From: an uncultured Ruminococcus sp.
Lineage (GTDB): Bacteria > Bacillota > Clostridia > Oscillospirales > Acutalibacteraceae
Reading direction: 5' to 3'
Length of the DNA: 64,000 nt
Assembly: GCA_900543095.1 (NCBI GenBank)
Contig: UQQD01000003.1
Location: forward strand, 1-64,000
Position 1 is the stretch's first letter; each line of letters opens with the position of its first letter. The translations under genes were made by a program, and so were the position numbers. Positions 55,384 through 64,000 of this stretch are shown here, one piece after another. The notes beneath the pieces are model-generated. The model saw only the letters and a program-made list of their open reading frames with translations, was not told where the DNA came from and made no database searches.

Positions 55384-58287
55384 TTGAAGTTAGGTCTTGA
55401 TATAGGTTCAACTACAATAAAATGCGTTGTGCTTGACGATGATAACAAGCTGATATACAGCACATATGAACGCCATTACTCTCAGATCACGGAAAAGATA
55501 GGCGAAATACTTGACGCTGTTCGTTCAAAGATCGACGGTGTTGAAAACGCCTTTGTTGCGATGTCCGGTTCTGCCGGTATGGGCGTTGCTCAGGACTGCG
55601 GAATTGATTTTATTCAGGAGGTTTACGCCACCAGAATAGCCGCAAATACTTTCATTCCCGGAACCGATGTCGTTATAGAGCTTGGCGGAGAGGACGCAAA
55701 GATACTTTTTCTTACAAACGGTCTTGAGGTGCGTATGAACGGAACCTGTGCCGGAGGCACGGGCGCGTTTATCGACCAGATGGCAACCCTGCTTAATGTA
55801 CCGCTGGAAGAGCTTGACGAGCTTGCAAAACAGCACGAAAGGACATATACAATAGCTTCACGCTGCGGTGTTTTTGCAAAAACCGATATTCAGCCTCTTT
55901 TAAACCAAGGAGCACGCAAGGCGGATATTGCCGAAAGTATTTTTCACGCCGTAGTCAGTCAGACGGTTGCGGGTCTTGCTCAGGGCAGAGAGATTGAAGG
56001 ACAGATAGTTTATCTCGGCGGTCCTCTTACATTTATGAGCGAGCTTCGCAGATGTTTTGACGAAACTTTGAACACAAAGGGAATCTGCCCGGAAAATTCG
56101 CTTTACTATGTTGCCTGCGGTGCAGCATTGTGCGCCGAAAGAGCAATAGACTTTGATACTGTTATAGAACAGGTAAAGCATTACAGAGGATCGGGCAACT
56201 TTGCGTTTAATCCTCCGCTTTTTGAAAACGAGGAGGAATACCGAAAATTCACAGAGCGTCACGCAAAGGCGGACGTAAAAGAAAAGGAACTCAAGGGCTA
56301 TAAGGGCAAGGCTTATATCGGAATGGACGCAGGTTCAACCACGGTAAAGGGCGTTGTACTTAACGAAAACGGCGAACTGCTCCACTCAAAATATGTTCAG
56401 TCAAAGGGCAATCCCGTTGAAATCATCAAAGAATTTCTTGAAGAAATATACAGCATAAATCCCGAACTGAACGTTGTTTCGTCGGCGGTCACGGGTTACG
56501 GTGAGGACATTATCAAGAACGCTTTTGACGTTGATTACGGCGTTGTTGAAACCATCGCCCACTTTACGGCGGCAAAATATTTTATGCCTGACGTTGAGTT
56601 CATTATTGATATCGGCGGTCAGGATATAAAGTGCTTTAAGATACACAACGGCGCTATTGATAATATATTTCTTAACGAGGCTTGTTCTTCGGGCTGCGGA
56701 AGCTTTTTGCAGACCTTTGCGAATGCACTTGGGTATCAAATAGCCGATTTCTCAAAGCTCGGTTTGTTTGCAAAACGTCCCGTTGACCTTGGTTCACGCT
56801 GTACCGTGTTTATGAATTCGAGCGTAAAACAGGCGCAAAAGGACGGTGCAACTATCGAGGATATCTCGGCAGGACTGTCGCTGAGCGTTGTCAAAAACGC
56901 ATTATATAAGGTTATCCGTGCTTCAAGCCCCGACGAGCTTGGCAAAAGGATAGTTGTTCAGGGCGGAACTTTCCTAAACGACGCAGTTTTGCGTGCGTTT
57001 GAGCAGGAAATGGGCGTTGAGGTTGTAAGACCGAATATTGCGGGGCTAATGGGCGCATACGGAGCTGCGCTTTATGCAAAGAAAAAATCAAAGGGCGAGG
57101 GCAAGAGCAAGCTTGCTTCTGCCGAAGCGCTCAAGAACTTTGTTCACGAAATAAAGGTTACAAACTGCGGATTGTGCAACAATAATTGCAGACTTACGAT
57201 AAACTCATTCGGCGGCGGAAGAAAATTCATTGCAGGCAACAGGTGCGAACGCCCGATAACAAAGCGTGTGCCGTCAAATGATATGAATATGTACAGCTAC
57301 AAGCTGAGCCTGCTTGAAACCTATAAGCCGGTTGAGGGGCTGAGGGGCAAGCTGGGAATACCTATGGGGCTTAATATGTTTGAGCTTTATCCGTTTTGGT
57401 ACAGGTTCTTTACCGAGCTTAAATTTGAGGTGTTTAAATCGCCCCGTTCAAGCAGAAAGCTCTATCAGAGAGGTCAGCAGACCATTCCGAGCGATACCGT
57501 CTGCTTCCCGGCAAAGCTTATGCACGGTCACGTTCAGACGCTGATAGACCAAGGTGCGGAAACCATATTCTATCCCTGTCTGACATATAATTTTGACGAG
57601 CATCTCGGTGATAACCATTATAACTGTCCTGTTGTTGCATATTATCCCGAAGTTATCAAAAACAATATGAAAGACATCAACAAGGTGCATTTCATAAAGG
57701 ACTACTTCGGAATTCACCGCCCAAAGGATTTCCCCAACAAGGCGTATGAAAAGCTTTCGTTCCATTTCCCCGACCTTACGCTTAACGAGGTTAGAGCGGC
57801 GGCAAAGAAAGCCTATGAGGAACAGGAAAATTATAAAAAGAAGGTCATTGCCAAGGGCGACGCAATTATCGCAAAAGCCGAAAAGGACGGCAAAAAAATA
57901 TTTGTGCTTGCAGGCAGACCGTATCATATAGACCCTGAGATCAACCACGGAATCGACAAGCTTATCGCAGGCTTTGACGTTGCGATTGTCAGCGAAGACG
58001 TTGTTGCGGCAAGGGTGGAAAAATTCAACACCCACGTTCTTAATCAGTGGACTTATCATTCACGCCTTTATGCTGCGGCAAAATATGTTTCTCAGCGCAG
58101 TGATATGGAGCTTGTACAGCTTGTATCGTTCGGCTGCGGTGTTGATGCGATAACAACCGATGAAGTCAGGGAAATACTTGAACGTGAAAACAAAATCTAC
58201 ACTCAGATAAAGATTGATGAAATAACCAATCTCGGTGCGGTAAAAATTCGTATAAGAAGTTTGCTTGCCGCAATCGAGAACGACTGA
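55384..58287 (+). CDS. 2-Hydroxyacyl-CoA dehydratase activase, double ASKHA plus DUF2229
   Basis: A 967-residue protein starting at TTG 55384 after CGGAGG. It holds two homologous ATPase modules: residues 1-260 (LGLDIGSTTIKCVVLD, ELGGEDAK, GTCAGGTGAF) and about 310-575 (IGMDAGSTTVKGVVL, DIGGQDIK, SSGCGSFLQTFA). These are activators of the HgdC/BcrD type. Then a cysteine-rich segment (NCGLCNNNCRLT, GNRCERP) and a DUF2229 region follow (DTVCFPAKLMHGHV, VSFGCGVDAI). It would use ATP to pass an electron to a dehydratase. The partner subunit follows 42 bases downstream. The reaction is not predictable from this alone. Confidence 0.88.
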   Translation: MKLGLDIGSTTIKCVVLDDDNKLIYSTYERHYSQITEKIGEILDAVRSKIDGVENAFVAMSGSAGMGVAQDCGIDFIQEVYATRIAANTFIPGTDVVIELGGEDAKILFLTNGLEVRMNGTCAGGTGAFIDQMATLLNVPLEELDELAKQHERTYTIASRCGVFAKTDIQPLLNQGARKADIAESIFHAVVSQTVAGLAQGREIEGQIVYLGGPLTFMSELRRCFDETLNTKGICPENSLYYVACGAALCAERAIDFDTVIEQVKHYRGSGNFAFNPPLFENEEEYRKFTERHAKADVKEKELKGYKGKAYIGMDAGSTTVKGVVLNENGELLHSKYVQSKGNPVEIIKEFLEEIYSINPELNVVSSAVTGYGEDIIKNAFDVDYGVVETIAHFTAAKYFMPDVEFIIDIGGQDIKCFKIHNGAIDNIFLNEACSSGCGSFLQTFANALGYQIADFSKLGLFAKRPVDLGSRCTVFMNSSVKQAQKDGATIEDISAGLSLSVVKNALYKVIRASSPDELGKRIVVQGGTFLNDAVLRAFEQEMGVEVVRPNIAGLMGAYGAALYAKKKSKGEGKSKLASAEALKNFVHEIKVTNCGLCNNNCRLTINSFGGGRKFIAGNRCERPITKRVPSNDMNMYSYKLSLLETYKPVEGLRGKLGIPMGLNMFELYPFWYRFFTELKFEVFKSPRSSRKLYQRGQQTIPSDTVCFPAKLMHGHVQTLIDQGAETIFYPCLTYNFDEHLGDNHYNCPVVAYYPEVIKNNMKDINKVHFIKDYFGIHRPKDFPNKAYEKLSFHFPDLTLNEVRAAAKKAYEEQENYKKKVIAKGDAIIAKAEKDGKKIFVLAGRPYHIDPEINHGIDKLIAGFDVAIVSEDVVAARVEKFNTHVLNQWTYHSRLYAAAKYVSQRSDMELVQLVSFGCGVDAITTDEVREILERENKIYTQIKIDEITNLGAVKIRIRSLLAAIEND

Positions 58288-58329
58288 TAAAGCAGTCGGA
58301 ATTGATAATATAATTGAAAGGATTGTATT

Positions 58330-59628
58330 ATGGCTGAACTTAAATATGATAAAAAAACAGGCCGTTTGCTTTTTACAAAGCAGATGAAAAAGGAATATAC
58401 AATTCTTATGCCGAATATGTCGCCGATACATTTCAGAATGTTGCGTGATGTATTCACTCACTACGGTTACAAATCCGAGCTTCTTGAAACAACAGGTCCG
58501 GAAATCGCTCAGACAGGACTGAAATATGTTCATAACGATACCTGCTATCCTGCGCTTCTTGTTATCGGACAGTTTATCCACGCTTTGCAGAGCGGAAAAT
58601 ATGATGTTCACAAAACTGCGCTTATGATAACCCAGACAGGCGGCGGCTGTCGTGCGTCAAATTACATTTTCCTGCTGAGAAAGGCTCTTAAAAAGGCAGG
58701 ACTTGAGTTTGTGCCGGTAATTTCGCTTTCGTTCGGAATGGAGAAAAACAGCGGATTTTCGCTGACGCTTCCGCTTATAAGGCGTTTTGTGGGCGGACTT
58801 GTTTACGGCGACCAGCTTTTGCTGCTCTCAAACCAGACCAAGCCGTATGAGGTGAACAAGGGCGAGAGTATGGCGCTTGTTGACGAATGGAGTCACAAAA
58901 TTTCGCAGATGCTTATTGACGGAAAGGGTTACACGCTTGAAGAAATCGACGAAAACCTCGATAAAATAACGAGAGATTTTTCAAAGATTGAGCTTAACAA
59001 GGTGCCAAAGGTAAAGGTCGGCATTGTCGGTGAAATTTATGTAAAGTATTCAAAAATGGCAAACAACGGTCTGGAGGATTTTCTTGCCTCTCAGGACTGC
59101 GAGGTATGCATACCCGGACTGATGGGATTTGCGGCGTTTAAGGTGGATAACCGTATTGAGGACTACAAGCTGTTTGGCGGCAACCGGCTTAAATACAGAT
59201 TTTGTAAAATGCTTTTGAACTATGTTACAAAGCTTGAGGGGCTTATGATTGAAGCCGCCGAAAAGTACGGATTTGTTCCTCCGCACAAGTATGCTCATAC
59301 AAAGGAACTTGTAAAGGGCGTTATCGGCTACGGCAGCAAAATGGGCGAGGGTTGGCTACTTACTGCGGAAATGCTGGAGCTTGCCGAAACAGGCTATGAA
59401 AATATCGTCTGCACTCAGCCGTTCGGCTGTCTGCCGAATCATATAAACGGCAAGGGCGCAATACGCAAAATTCGTGAGATAAAACCCAACGCAAACATCG
59501 TTACCATTGATTACGATCCGGGTGCACCTAAGGTAAACCAGGAAAACCGTATTAAGCTGATGCTTGCCGTAGGCAAAGAGAATCTCAAAAAGCAGATTGC
59601 CGAACAGCAAAAAGCTTCTGAAAAATAA
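58330..59628 (+). CDS. 2-Hydroxyacyl-CoA dehydratase-like (HgdB-type) protein
   Basis: A 432-residue protein. VHNDTCYPALLVIGQFIHAL (about 59-78) and TQTGGGCRASNYIFLLRKAL (about 96-115) supply cysteines for an iron-sulfur cluster, and IVCTQPFGCLPNHINGKGAI gives further ones. In many Firmicutes this region is the C-terminal third of one protein of about 1400 residues together with the activase; here it is a separate gene with its own GAAAGGA site. Substrate unknown. Confidence 0.86.
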   Translation: MAELKYDKKTGRLLFTKQMKKEYTILMPNMSPIHFRMLRDVFTHYGYKSELLETTGPEIAQTGLKYVHNDTCYPALLVIGQFIHALQSGKYDVHKTALMITQTGGGCRASNYIFLLRKALKKAGLEFVPVISLSFGMEKNSGFSLTLPLIRRFVGGLVYGDQLLLLSNQTKPYEVNKGESMALVDEWSHKISQMLIDGKGYTLEEIDENLDKITRDFSKIELNKVPKVKVGIVGEIYVKYSKMANNGLEDFLASQDCEVCIPGLMGFAAFKVDNRIEDYKLFGGNRLKYRFCKMLLNYVTKLEGLMIEAAEKYGFVPPHKYAHTKELVKGVIGYGSKMGEGWLLTAEMLELAETGYENIVCTQPFGCLPNHINGKGAIRKIREIKPNANIVTIDYDPGAPKVNQENRIKLMLAVGKENLKKQIAEQQKASEK

Positions 59629-59631
59629 TCT

Positions 59632-59786
59632 AAGTGCGGATGTATCCCGCCTTTTAGGCAGCGGGTGTCGGTCCGGAATTTCAGTGAAAGTTATAAATTT
59701 CTGCTGAAACCCTGTTGCATTGTTTGCAATCTGTTGCAGGCTCTGCTCCTTGCAAGCAAATCAGAGGGTTGCTCCGATTTAAATAT
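59632..59786 (+). repeat. Dispersed intergenic repeat family A, full-length copy
   Basis: CTAAGTGCGGATGT, CCCGCCTTTTAGGCAGCGGG, TGTCGGTCCGGAATTTCAGT, TTGCATTGTTTGCAATCTG, TTGCAGGCTCTGCTCC, ending GGTTGCTCCGATTTAAATAT. The best left-to-right example of the element; the remaining gap up to 60188 contains a second degenerate copy and a promoter. Confidence 0.8.
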
Positions 59787-59907
59787 AATATAAATTCTAT
59801 CAGCATCAAGCTGTTAAAATATTTTTATATATCTTTGTCGGCGTGTTATTACAGGATAGGTTTGTCGAGTGTGGGATATAGCAAATTTTTTTGGGCATTA
59901 TAACTTA

Positions 59908-59975
59908 GTGCGGGTATCGCACGCAACATTTTGCAAACTCTTTTCCTTGCTGTGAAAGCATTGCTGCGATTTATA
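59908..59975 (+). repeat. Degenerate partial copy of repeat family A
   Basis: CTTAGTGCGGGTATCGC, TTTGCAAACTC, CCTTGCTGTGAAAGC and ATTGCTGCGATTTATATT follow the order of the adjacent full copy but lack the central blocks. Confidence 0.5.
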
Positions 59976-60100
59976 TTGCGAAGTGCTTTTTAAGCATAAC
60001 GGAGAAAAATAATATTTTAGTAGTTTTTACTCAATATATACGCAATGGATCGGCTAATATTATATAACCCGATAAAAGTAGAAAAAAATCAAAAAACACA

Positions 60101-60130
60101 TTGACAAATATTTAACGATGATGATAAAAT
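60101..60130 (+). promoter_or_regulatory. Promoter of the LRR lipoprotein gene
   Basis: TTGACA (60101-60106) and TAAAAT (60125-60130) with an 18-base spacer, 58 bases before the start codon. Confidence 0.6.
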
Positions 60131-60188
60131 GTTAATATTGAAGCAAAAATCTCTTAATATATTAAGTTAGAAAGAAAGGGTCTTTAAA

Positions 60189-60899
60189 ATGAAAAAGCTT
60201 TTATGCGCCTTGCTTGCGTGTTCAATGCTCGCAACTGCTGCCGTAGGTTTTTCAGGCTGCGGCTGCAATGACAATTCAAACAAACCCGGTTATGTTGTAC
60301 CGACGACTCAGCCTGATTTGAAAAGCGATGATTTCGGATTTTTCATAATCAACAAATCCGAGCTTATGATAACAACATATCTCGGCTCAAGCAAAGATAT
60401 TGTTATTCCCGAAACATTCGAAGATTATACAGTAACAACTCTCGGAAAATCGCTTTTTAACAACAAAGACATAACAAGCGTTGAAATGCCCGACACCATC
60501 ACCGAAATTCAGGATTACGCATTTGCGTCAAATAAAAATCTTAAATCGGTAAAGCTCTCAAACAAGCTTGAAACGCTCGGAACAAATGTATTTTTTAATT
60601 GCAGAAGCCTTGAATCAATCGAGCTTCCCGAATCGTTGAAAAATATAGGAGCTTATTCTTTTGCGGCTGCCGGACTTAAAACCGTAACAATCCCCGAAAG
60701 CAAAACATTCACAGATATAGGACAGTATATGTTTTATCAGTGTCAGGAGCTTACCGAAGTTACACTTCCGAAAACAGTAACCAATATTCCCGACAATGCT
60801 TTTTCGGATTGTCCGAATCCGATAGTGTTTAAGGTTCCCGATAATTCATACGGTTTGGAGTATGCAAAGAAAAACGACTTCAAGTATGATATTGTCTGA
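60189..60899 (+). CDS. Leucine-rich repeat (LRR_5, BspA-like) lipoprotein
   Basis: A 236-residue lipoprotein. The signal ends in the lipobox FSGC (Cys about residue 25). Residues about 75-225 contain six to seven LRR_5 units such as ITSVEMPDTITEIQDYAFAS, LKSVKLSNKLETLGTNVF and LTEVTLPKTVTNIPDNAF. Such surface proteins commonly bind other proteins or polysaccharide in gut bacteria. Start follows GAAAGGG. Single gene with its own promoter. Confidence 0.88.
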   Translation: MKKLLCALLACSMLATAAVGFSGCGCNDNSNKPGYVVPTTQPDLKSDDFGFFIINKSELMITTYLGSSKDIVIPETFEDYTVTTLGKSLFNNKDITSVEMPDTITEIQDYAFASNKNLKSVKLSNKLETLGTNVFFNCRSLESIELPESLKNIGAYSFAAAGLKTVTIPESKTFTDIGQYMFYQCQELTEVTLPKTVTNIPDNAFSDCPNPIVFKVPDNSYGLEYAKKNDFKYDIV

Positions 60900-60950
60900 T
60901 AATTAAACAGCCGTAAATTTTTAAAATAATGTTAGATAAGAGGTAAACAT

Positions 60951-63572
60951 ATGAGCAACAAAGAGTATCCGATTGTGGACAACACAGAATCTTTTGAAGC
61001 AGCTCTTGCAAAAGTAAGAGAGGCACAGAAGATTTTCTCAACTTACACACAGGAACAGGTTGACAAGATTTTTCTTGCAGCAGCAACCGCAGCAAACAAA
61101 ATGCGTATCCCGCTTGCAAAGCTTGCCGTTGAGGAAACAGGAATGGGCGTTGCCGAGGATAAGGTAATTAAGAACCACTTTGCTTCGGAGTATATCTATA
61201 ACGCTTACAGAAATGTAAAGACCTGCGGAGTTATCGAAGAGGACAAGTCGTTCGGCATCAAGAAGATTGCCGAGCCTATCGGCGTTATTGCGGCCGTTAT
61301 TCCTACGACTAACCCGACCTCGACCGCCATTTTTAAAACGCTTATCTGTCTTAAGACACGCAACGGTATTATTATCAGCCCGCACCCCCGTGCAAAGAAA
61401 AGCACTATTGAGGCTGCAAAGGTTGTTTTGGAGGCTGCCGTTGAAGCAGGCGCTCCGGAAGGCATTATAAGCTGGATTGATATTCCGTCGCTTGAACTCA
61501 CAAATATGCTTATGCAGGAAGCTGACTGCATCCTCGCAACAGGCGGTCCCGGAATGGTCAAAGCTGCTTATTCGTCAGGCAAGCCCGCACTCGGCGTCGG
61601 TGCAGGTAACACACCTGCAATTATTGACGAAACAGCAGATATTCTTCTTGCAGTCAATTCAATCATTCATTCAAAAACTTTTGATAACGGTATGATCTGC
61701 GCTTCGGAGCAGTCGGTTATCGTTGAAAAGAAAGTATATGCAAAGGTAAAGAAAGAATTTAAGGCACGCGGTTGTTACTTCCTTAACGATGAAGAAATCG
61801 AAAAGGTAAGAAAGACAATCATCATTAACGGTGCGCTTAATGCAAAAATCGTTGGTCAGAAGCCTGTTACTATTGCAGCTCTTGCAGGCGTAACAGTTCC
61901 CGAAGAAACCAAGATCCTTATCGGCGAGGTTGAATCGGTTGACATCAGCGAGGAGTTTGCTCACGAAAAGCTCAGTCCCGTACTTGCAATGTACAAGGCT
62001 GATAATTTTGAGGACGCAATCGCAAAGGCTGAACATCTTGTTGCCGACGGCGGTTACGGTCATACATCTTCGCTTTATGTTGACGCTGTAAACGAAAGAG
62101 CAAAAATTGATGAATTTGCTTCTCGTATGAAGACCTGCCGTATTCTCGTAAACACTCCGTCATCTCAGGGCGGCATCGGTGACCTTTATAACTTTAAGCT
62201 CACACCTTCACTCACACTCGGCTGCGGCTCATGGGGCGGCAACTCTGTATCAGAAAACGTTGGTTGTAAGCACCTTATCAATATCAAGACGGTTGCCGAA
62301 AGGAGAGAGAATATGCTTTGGTTCAGAGCACCCGAAAAGGTTTATATCAAGAGAGGATGTATGCCGGTAGCTCTCCAGGAGCTTAAAGACGTTATGGGCA
62401 AGAAGAGAGCCTTTATCGTAACAGACTCATTCCTCTATAAGAACGGTTACACAAAGCCGATTACAGACAAGCTCGATGAAATGGGCATTGTTTATACAAC
62501 ATTTGCAGATGTTGAGCCTGATCCTTCGCTTCTCTCGGCTCAAAAGGGCGCAGAGGTTATGCGTAAGTTTGAACCTGACTGCATTATCGCTCTCGGCGGC
62601 GGTTCTGCAATGGACGCAGGTAAAATTATGTGGGTGCTTTATGAGCATCCGGAAGCAGACTTTATGGATATGGCTATGCGTTTCTGCGATATTCGTAAGA
62701 GAGTTTACACCTTCCCGAAGATGGGTGAGAAAGCATACTTCATTGCTATTCCTACTTCATCGGGTACAGGTTCGGAGGTTACGCCGTTTGCTGTAATCAC
62801 AGATCAGGAAACAGGTATCAAGTATCCTCTTGCCGATTATGAGCTTTTGCCTAATATGGCTATTGTTGACGCTAACAATATGATGAGCGGTCCTAAGGGA
62901 CTTACTTCTGCATCGGGTATCGACGCTGTATCTCACGCACTTGAGGCTTACGCTTCAATGATGGCAACCGATTTTACAGACGGTCTTGCACTCCGTGCTC
63001 TTGAGCTTATCTTCAAATATCTCCCTGCTTGCTACGACAACGGTCAGAACGAGCCGGTTGCCCGTGAAAAGGTTGCTCATGCGGCTACAATGGCAGGTAT
63101 GGCGTTTGCAAACGCATTCCTCGGTGTTTGTCACTCAATGGCTCACAAGCTCGGTGCTTTCCACCATGTTCCGCACGGTATTGCAAATGCGCTTATGCTT
63201 GAGCAGGTAATCAGATTTAACTCTGCCGAGGTTCCTGCAAAGATGGGTACATTCCCACAGTATGACCATCCGCATACACAGGCTCGTTATGCAGAGGTTG
63301 CACGTTTCCTCGGTCTTGGCGGCAAAAATGACGCTGAAAGCGTTGAAAACCTCATTAAGGCTGTAAACGACCTCAAAAAGAGAGTCGGCATCAAGGAAAC
63401 AATCAGAGATTACGTTCCGGACGAAGAGGACTTCCTCAACCGTCTTGACGATATGACCGAGCAGGCATTCGACGACCAGTGCACCGGTGCAAACCCAAGA
63501 TACCCGCTGTTCAGCGAGATCAAGCAGATGTACCTCAATGCTTACTACGGAAACAACAGCGAAGCAGTTTAA
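60951..63572 (+). CDS. adhE: Bifunctional acetaldehyde-CoA / alcohol dehydrogenase
   Basis: An 873-residue fermentative enzyme. The N-terminal half (1-440) is a CoA-acylating aldehyde dehydrogenase: FDNGMICASEQSVIV has the catalytic Cys, and GGPGMVKAAYSSGKPALGVG the cofactor loop. The C-terminal half (455-873) is an iron-dependent alcohol dehydrogenase with GGGSAMDAGKIMW and metal ligands in GVCHSMAHKLGAFHHVPHG. It reduces acetyl-CoA to ethanol and reoxidises NADH. AAGAGGT precedes the ATG; it is followed by a terminator and rpsL. Confidence 0.97.
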   Translation: MSNKEYPIVDNTESFEAALAKVREAQKIFSTYTQEQVDKIFLAAATAANKMRIPLAKLAVEETGMGVAEDKVIKNHFASEYIYNAYRNVKTCGVIEEDKSFGIKKIAEPIGVIAAVIPTTNPTSTAIFKTLICLKTRNGIIISPHPRAKKSTIEAAKVVLEAAVEAGAPEGIISWIDIPSLELTNMLMQEADCILATGGPGMVKAAYSSGKPALGVGAGNTPAIIDETADILLAVNSIIHSKTFDNGMICASEQSVIVEKKVYAKVKKEFKARGCYFLNDEEIEKVRKTIIINGALNAKIVGQKPVTIAALAGVTVPEETKILIGEVESVDISEEFAHEKLSPVLAMYKADNFEDAIAKAEHLVADGGYGHTSSLYVDAVNERAKIDEFASRMKTCRILVNTPSSQGGIGDLYNFKLTPSLTLGCGSWGGNSVSENVGCKHLINIKTVAERRENMLWFRAPEKVYIKRGCMPVALQELKDVMGKKRAFIVTDSFLYKNGYTKPITDKLDEMGIVYTTFADVEPDPSLLSAQKGAEVMRKFEPDCIIALGGGSAMDAGKIMWVLYEHPEADFMDMAMRFCDIRKRVYTFPKMGEKAYFIAIPTSSGTGSEVTPFAVITDQETGIKYPLADYELLPNMAIVDANNMMSGPKGLTSASGIDAVSHALEAYASMMATDFTDGLALRALELIFKYLPACYDNGQNEPVAREKVAHAATMAGMAFANAFLGVCHSMAHKLGAFHHVPHGIANALMLEQVIRFNSAEVPAKMGTFPQYDHPHTQARYAEVARFLGLGGKNDAESVENLIKAVNDLKKRVGIKETIRDYVPDEEDFLNRLDDMTEQAFDDQCTGANPRYPLFSEIKQMYLNAYYGNNSEAV

Positions 63573-63597
63573 TCTGCAACAAAAATCCAATCATTTT

Positions 63598-63628
63598 AAG
63601 GGACTGTGTTTCGGCGCAGTCCCTTTTC
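63598..63628 (+). terminator. Terminator after adhE
   Basis: AAGGGACTG (63598-63606) pairs with CAGTCCCTT (63617-63625), extended by a GTG/CGC-type inner pair, then TTTCAG. Confidence 0.88.
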
Positions 63629-63672
63629 AGTTAAAAATGCGTAAAACAGTGCAAAACCCAAAAATAAAATGC

Positions 63673-63758
63673 TTGACAAACAGTGCGTTTGTGGTTTATA
63701 ATGGTTAAACGTGGGACATTCTATAATTGCGCCCTTTTCAGGGAACAAAAAAGAATGT
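63673..63758 (+). promoter_or_regulatory. rpsL promoter and leader hairpin
   Basis: TTGACA (63673-63678) and TATAAT (63697-63702), 18-base spacer. The leader of about 110 bases has ACATTCT (63716-63722) pairing with AGAATGT (63752-63758), with a CGCCC...GGG inner element, a possible target for feedback by a ribosomal protein. Confidence 0.65.
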
Positions 63759-63818
63759 GTCACTATGCTTTGAAAAAAGCAGTTTTGTAATTCCAAAAAT
63801 TTTGAAAGGAGGAAAATT

Positions 63819-64000
63819 ATGCCTACATTTAACCAGTTGGTACGCAAGGGCAGAGAGGTATCTGAAAAGAAAGCAAAGGCACCTGCACTTTTGAAGGGCT
63901 GGAACTCAAAAAAGCGTGTTGCTATTGACCAGAGCTCCCCACAGAAGAGAGGTGTTTGTACTGCAGTAAAGACCGCTACACCTAAAAAGCCTAACTCAGC
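63819..64000 (+). CDS. rpsL: 30S ribosomal protein S12 (5' part, cut by window edge)
   Basis: Sixty codons of S12 are visible, opening MPTFNQLVRKGRE and reaching SSPQKRGVCTAVKTATPKKP NSA, the highly conserved region just before the streptomycin-site loop. AAAGGAGG lies before ATG 63819. The gene normally heads the str operon (rpsL-rpsG-fusA-tuf), so that operon should follow to the right of the window. Partial only because the window ends. Confidence 0.95.
   Translation, partial: MPTFNQLVRKGREVSEKKAKAPALLKGWNSKKRVAIDQSSPQKRGVCTAVKTATPKKPNS

Noticed and set aside
9864..59975. CRISPR array
   Set aside because: The repeated units are dispersed over 50 kb, differ in orientation and are not separated by regular spacers; no cas gene is present.

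Overview
The window looks like chromosome from a low- to mid-GC Gram-positive gut-type bacterium of the Ruminococcaceae/Oscillospiraceae (Ruminococcus-like). The basis is strong GGAGG-type ribosome binding sites, many Clostridia-restricted small families (DUF6062, DUF4830, DUF6472, TSCPD), a PadR/HAAS pair, a dockerin-bearing secreted protein and an AdhE gene next to rpsL. The species cannot be named from the sequence alone. No CRISPR array, rRNA operon, integrase or complete prophage is visible.

Layout. 1-2936: a truncated tRNA with a CAU anticodon, then DUF1015, a flavin split-barrel protein and an asparaginase-like protein. 2958-8975: the most striking locus, a promoter and cobalamin riboswitch followed by a secreted alpha/alpha-toroid protein with a C-terminal dockerin, a membrane-tethered DUF4430 (transcobalamin C-terminal-like) protein, EcfT, and one polypeptide that fuses two ECF ATPases to a membrane S-component-like domain. 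Together these resemble a bacterial intrinsic factor split over two proteins and coupled to an ECF importer. 9012-19966: DNA repair (ogg-like, nth), an orphan phage-tail-like protein with a small partner, HAD, Nudix, XRE and DHHW proteins, separated by dispersed repeats. 20012-29152: a minus-strand arginine biosynthesis cluster (argG-H-C-J-B-D-F) interrupted by a REP-associated transposase and a GNAT acetyltransferase, with ARG-box-like palindromes in front. 29401-38825: flavin reductase, HAAS/PadR/CPBP protease cluster, YchF, an M48/PspC zinc-ribbon pair with a divergent XRE gene, thioesterase, HAD phosphatase, DUF4830 and RsuA-type pseudouridine synthase.

38978-45344: an orphan MsmX-like ABC ATPase, a LytTR-DUF3021-ABC operon with two direct-repeat operator sites, a phosphoribosyltransferase, three small genes and lexA. 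45440-54180: a candidate small RNA, a GH31 glucosidase, asparagine synthetase with an acidic tail, an M14 peptidase, a Nudix hydrolase, RibF and a phosphohexomutase. 54462-64000: an 88-residue conserved protein behind a structured leader, a two-gene 2-hydroxyacyl-CoA dehydratase/activase system, an LRR lipoprotein, adhE and the start of rpsL.

Two intergenic repeat families recur through the window. One is a roughly 130-160 bp element with a GC-rich hairpin at one end and a conserved GCAATCTGTCGCAAGCTTTG-like core (about ten full or partial copies, both orientations). The other is a nested palindrome that also resembles a terminator (three copies). All functions are inferred from sequence recognition by eye; no database search was run.
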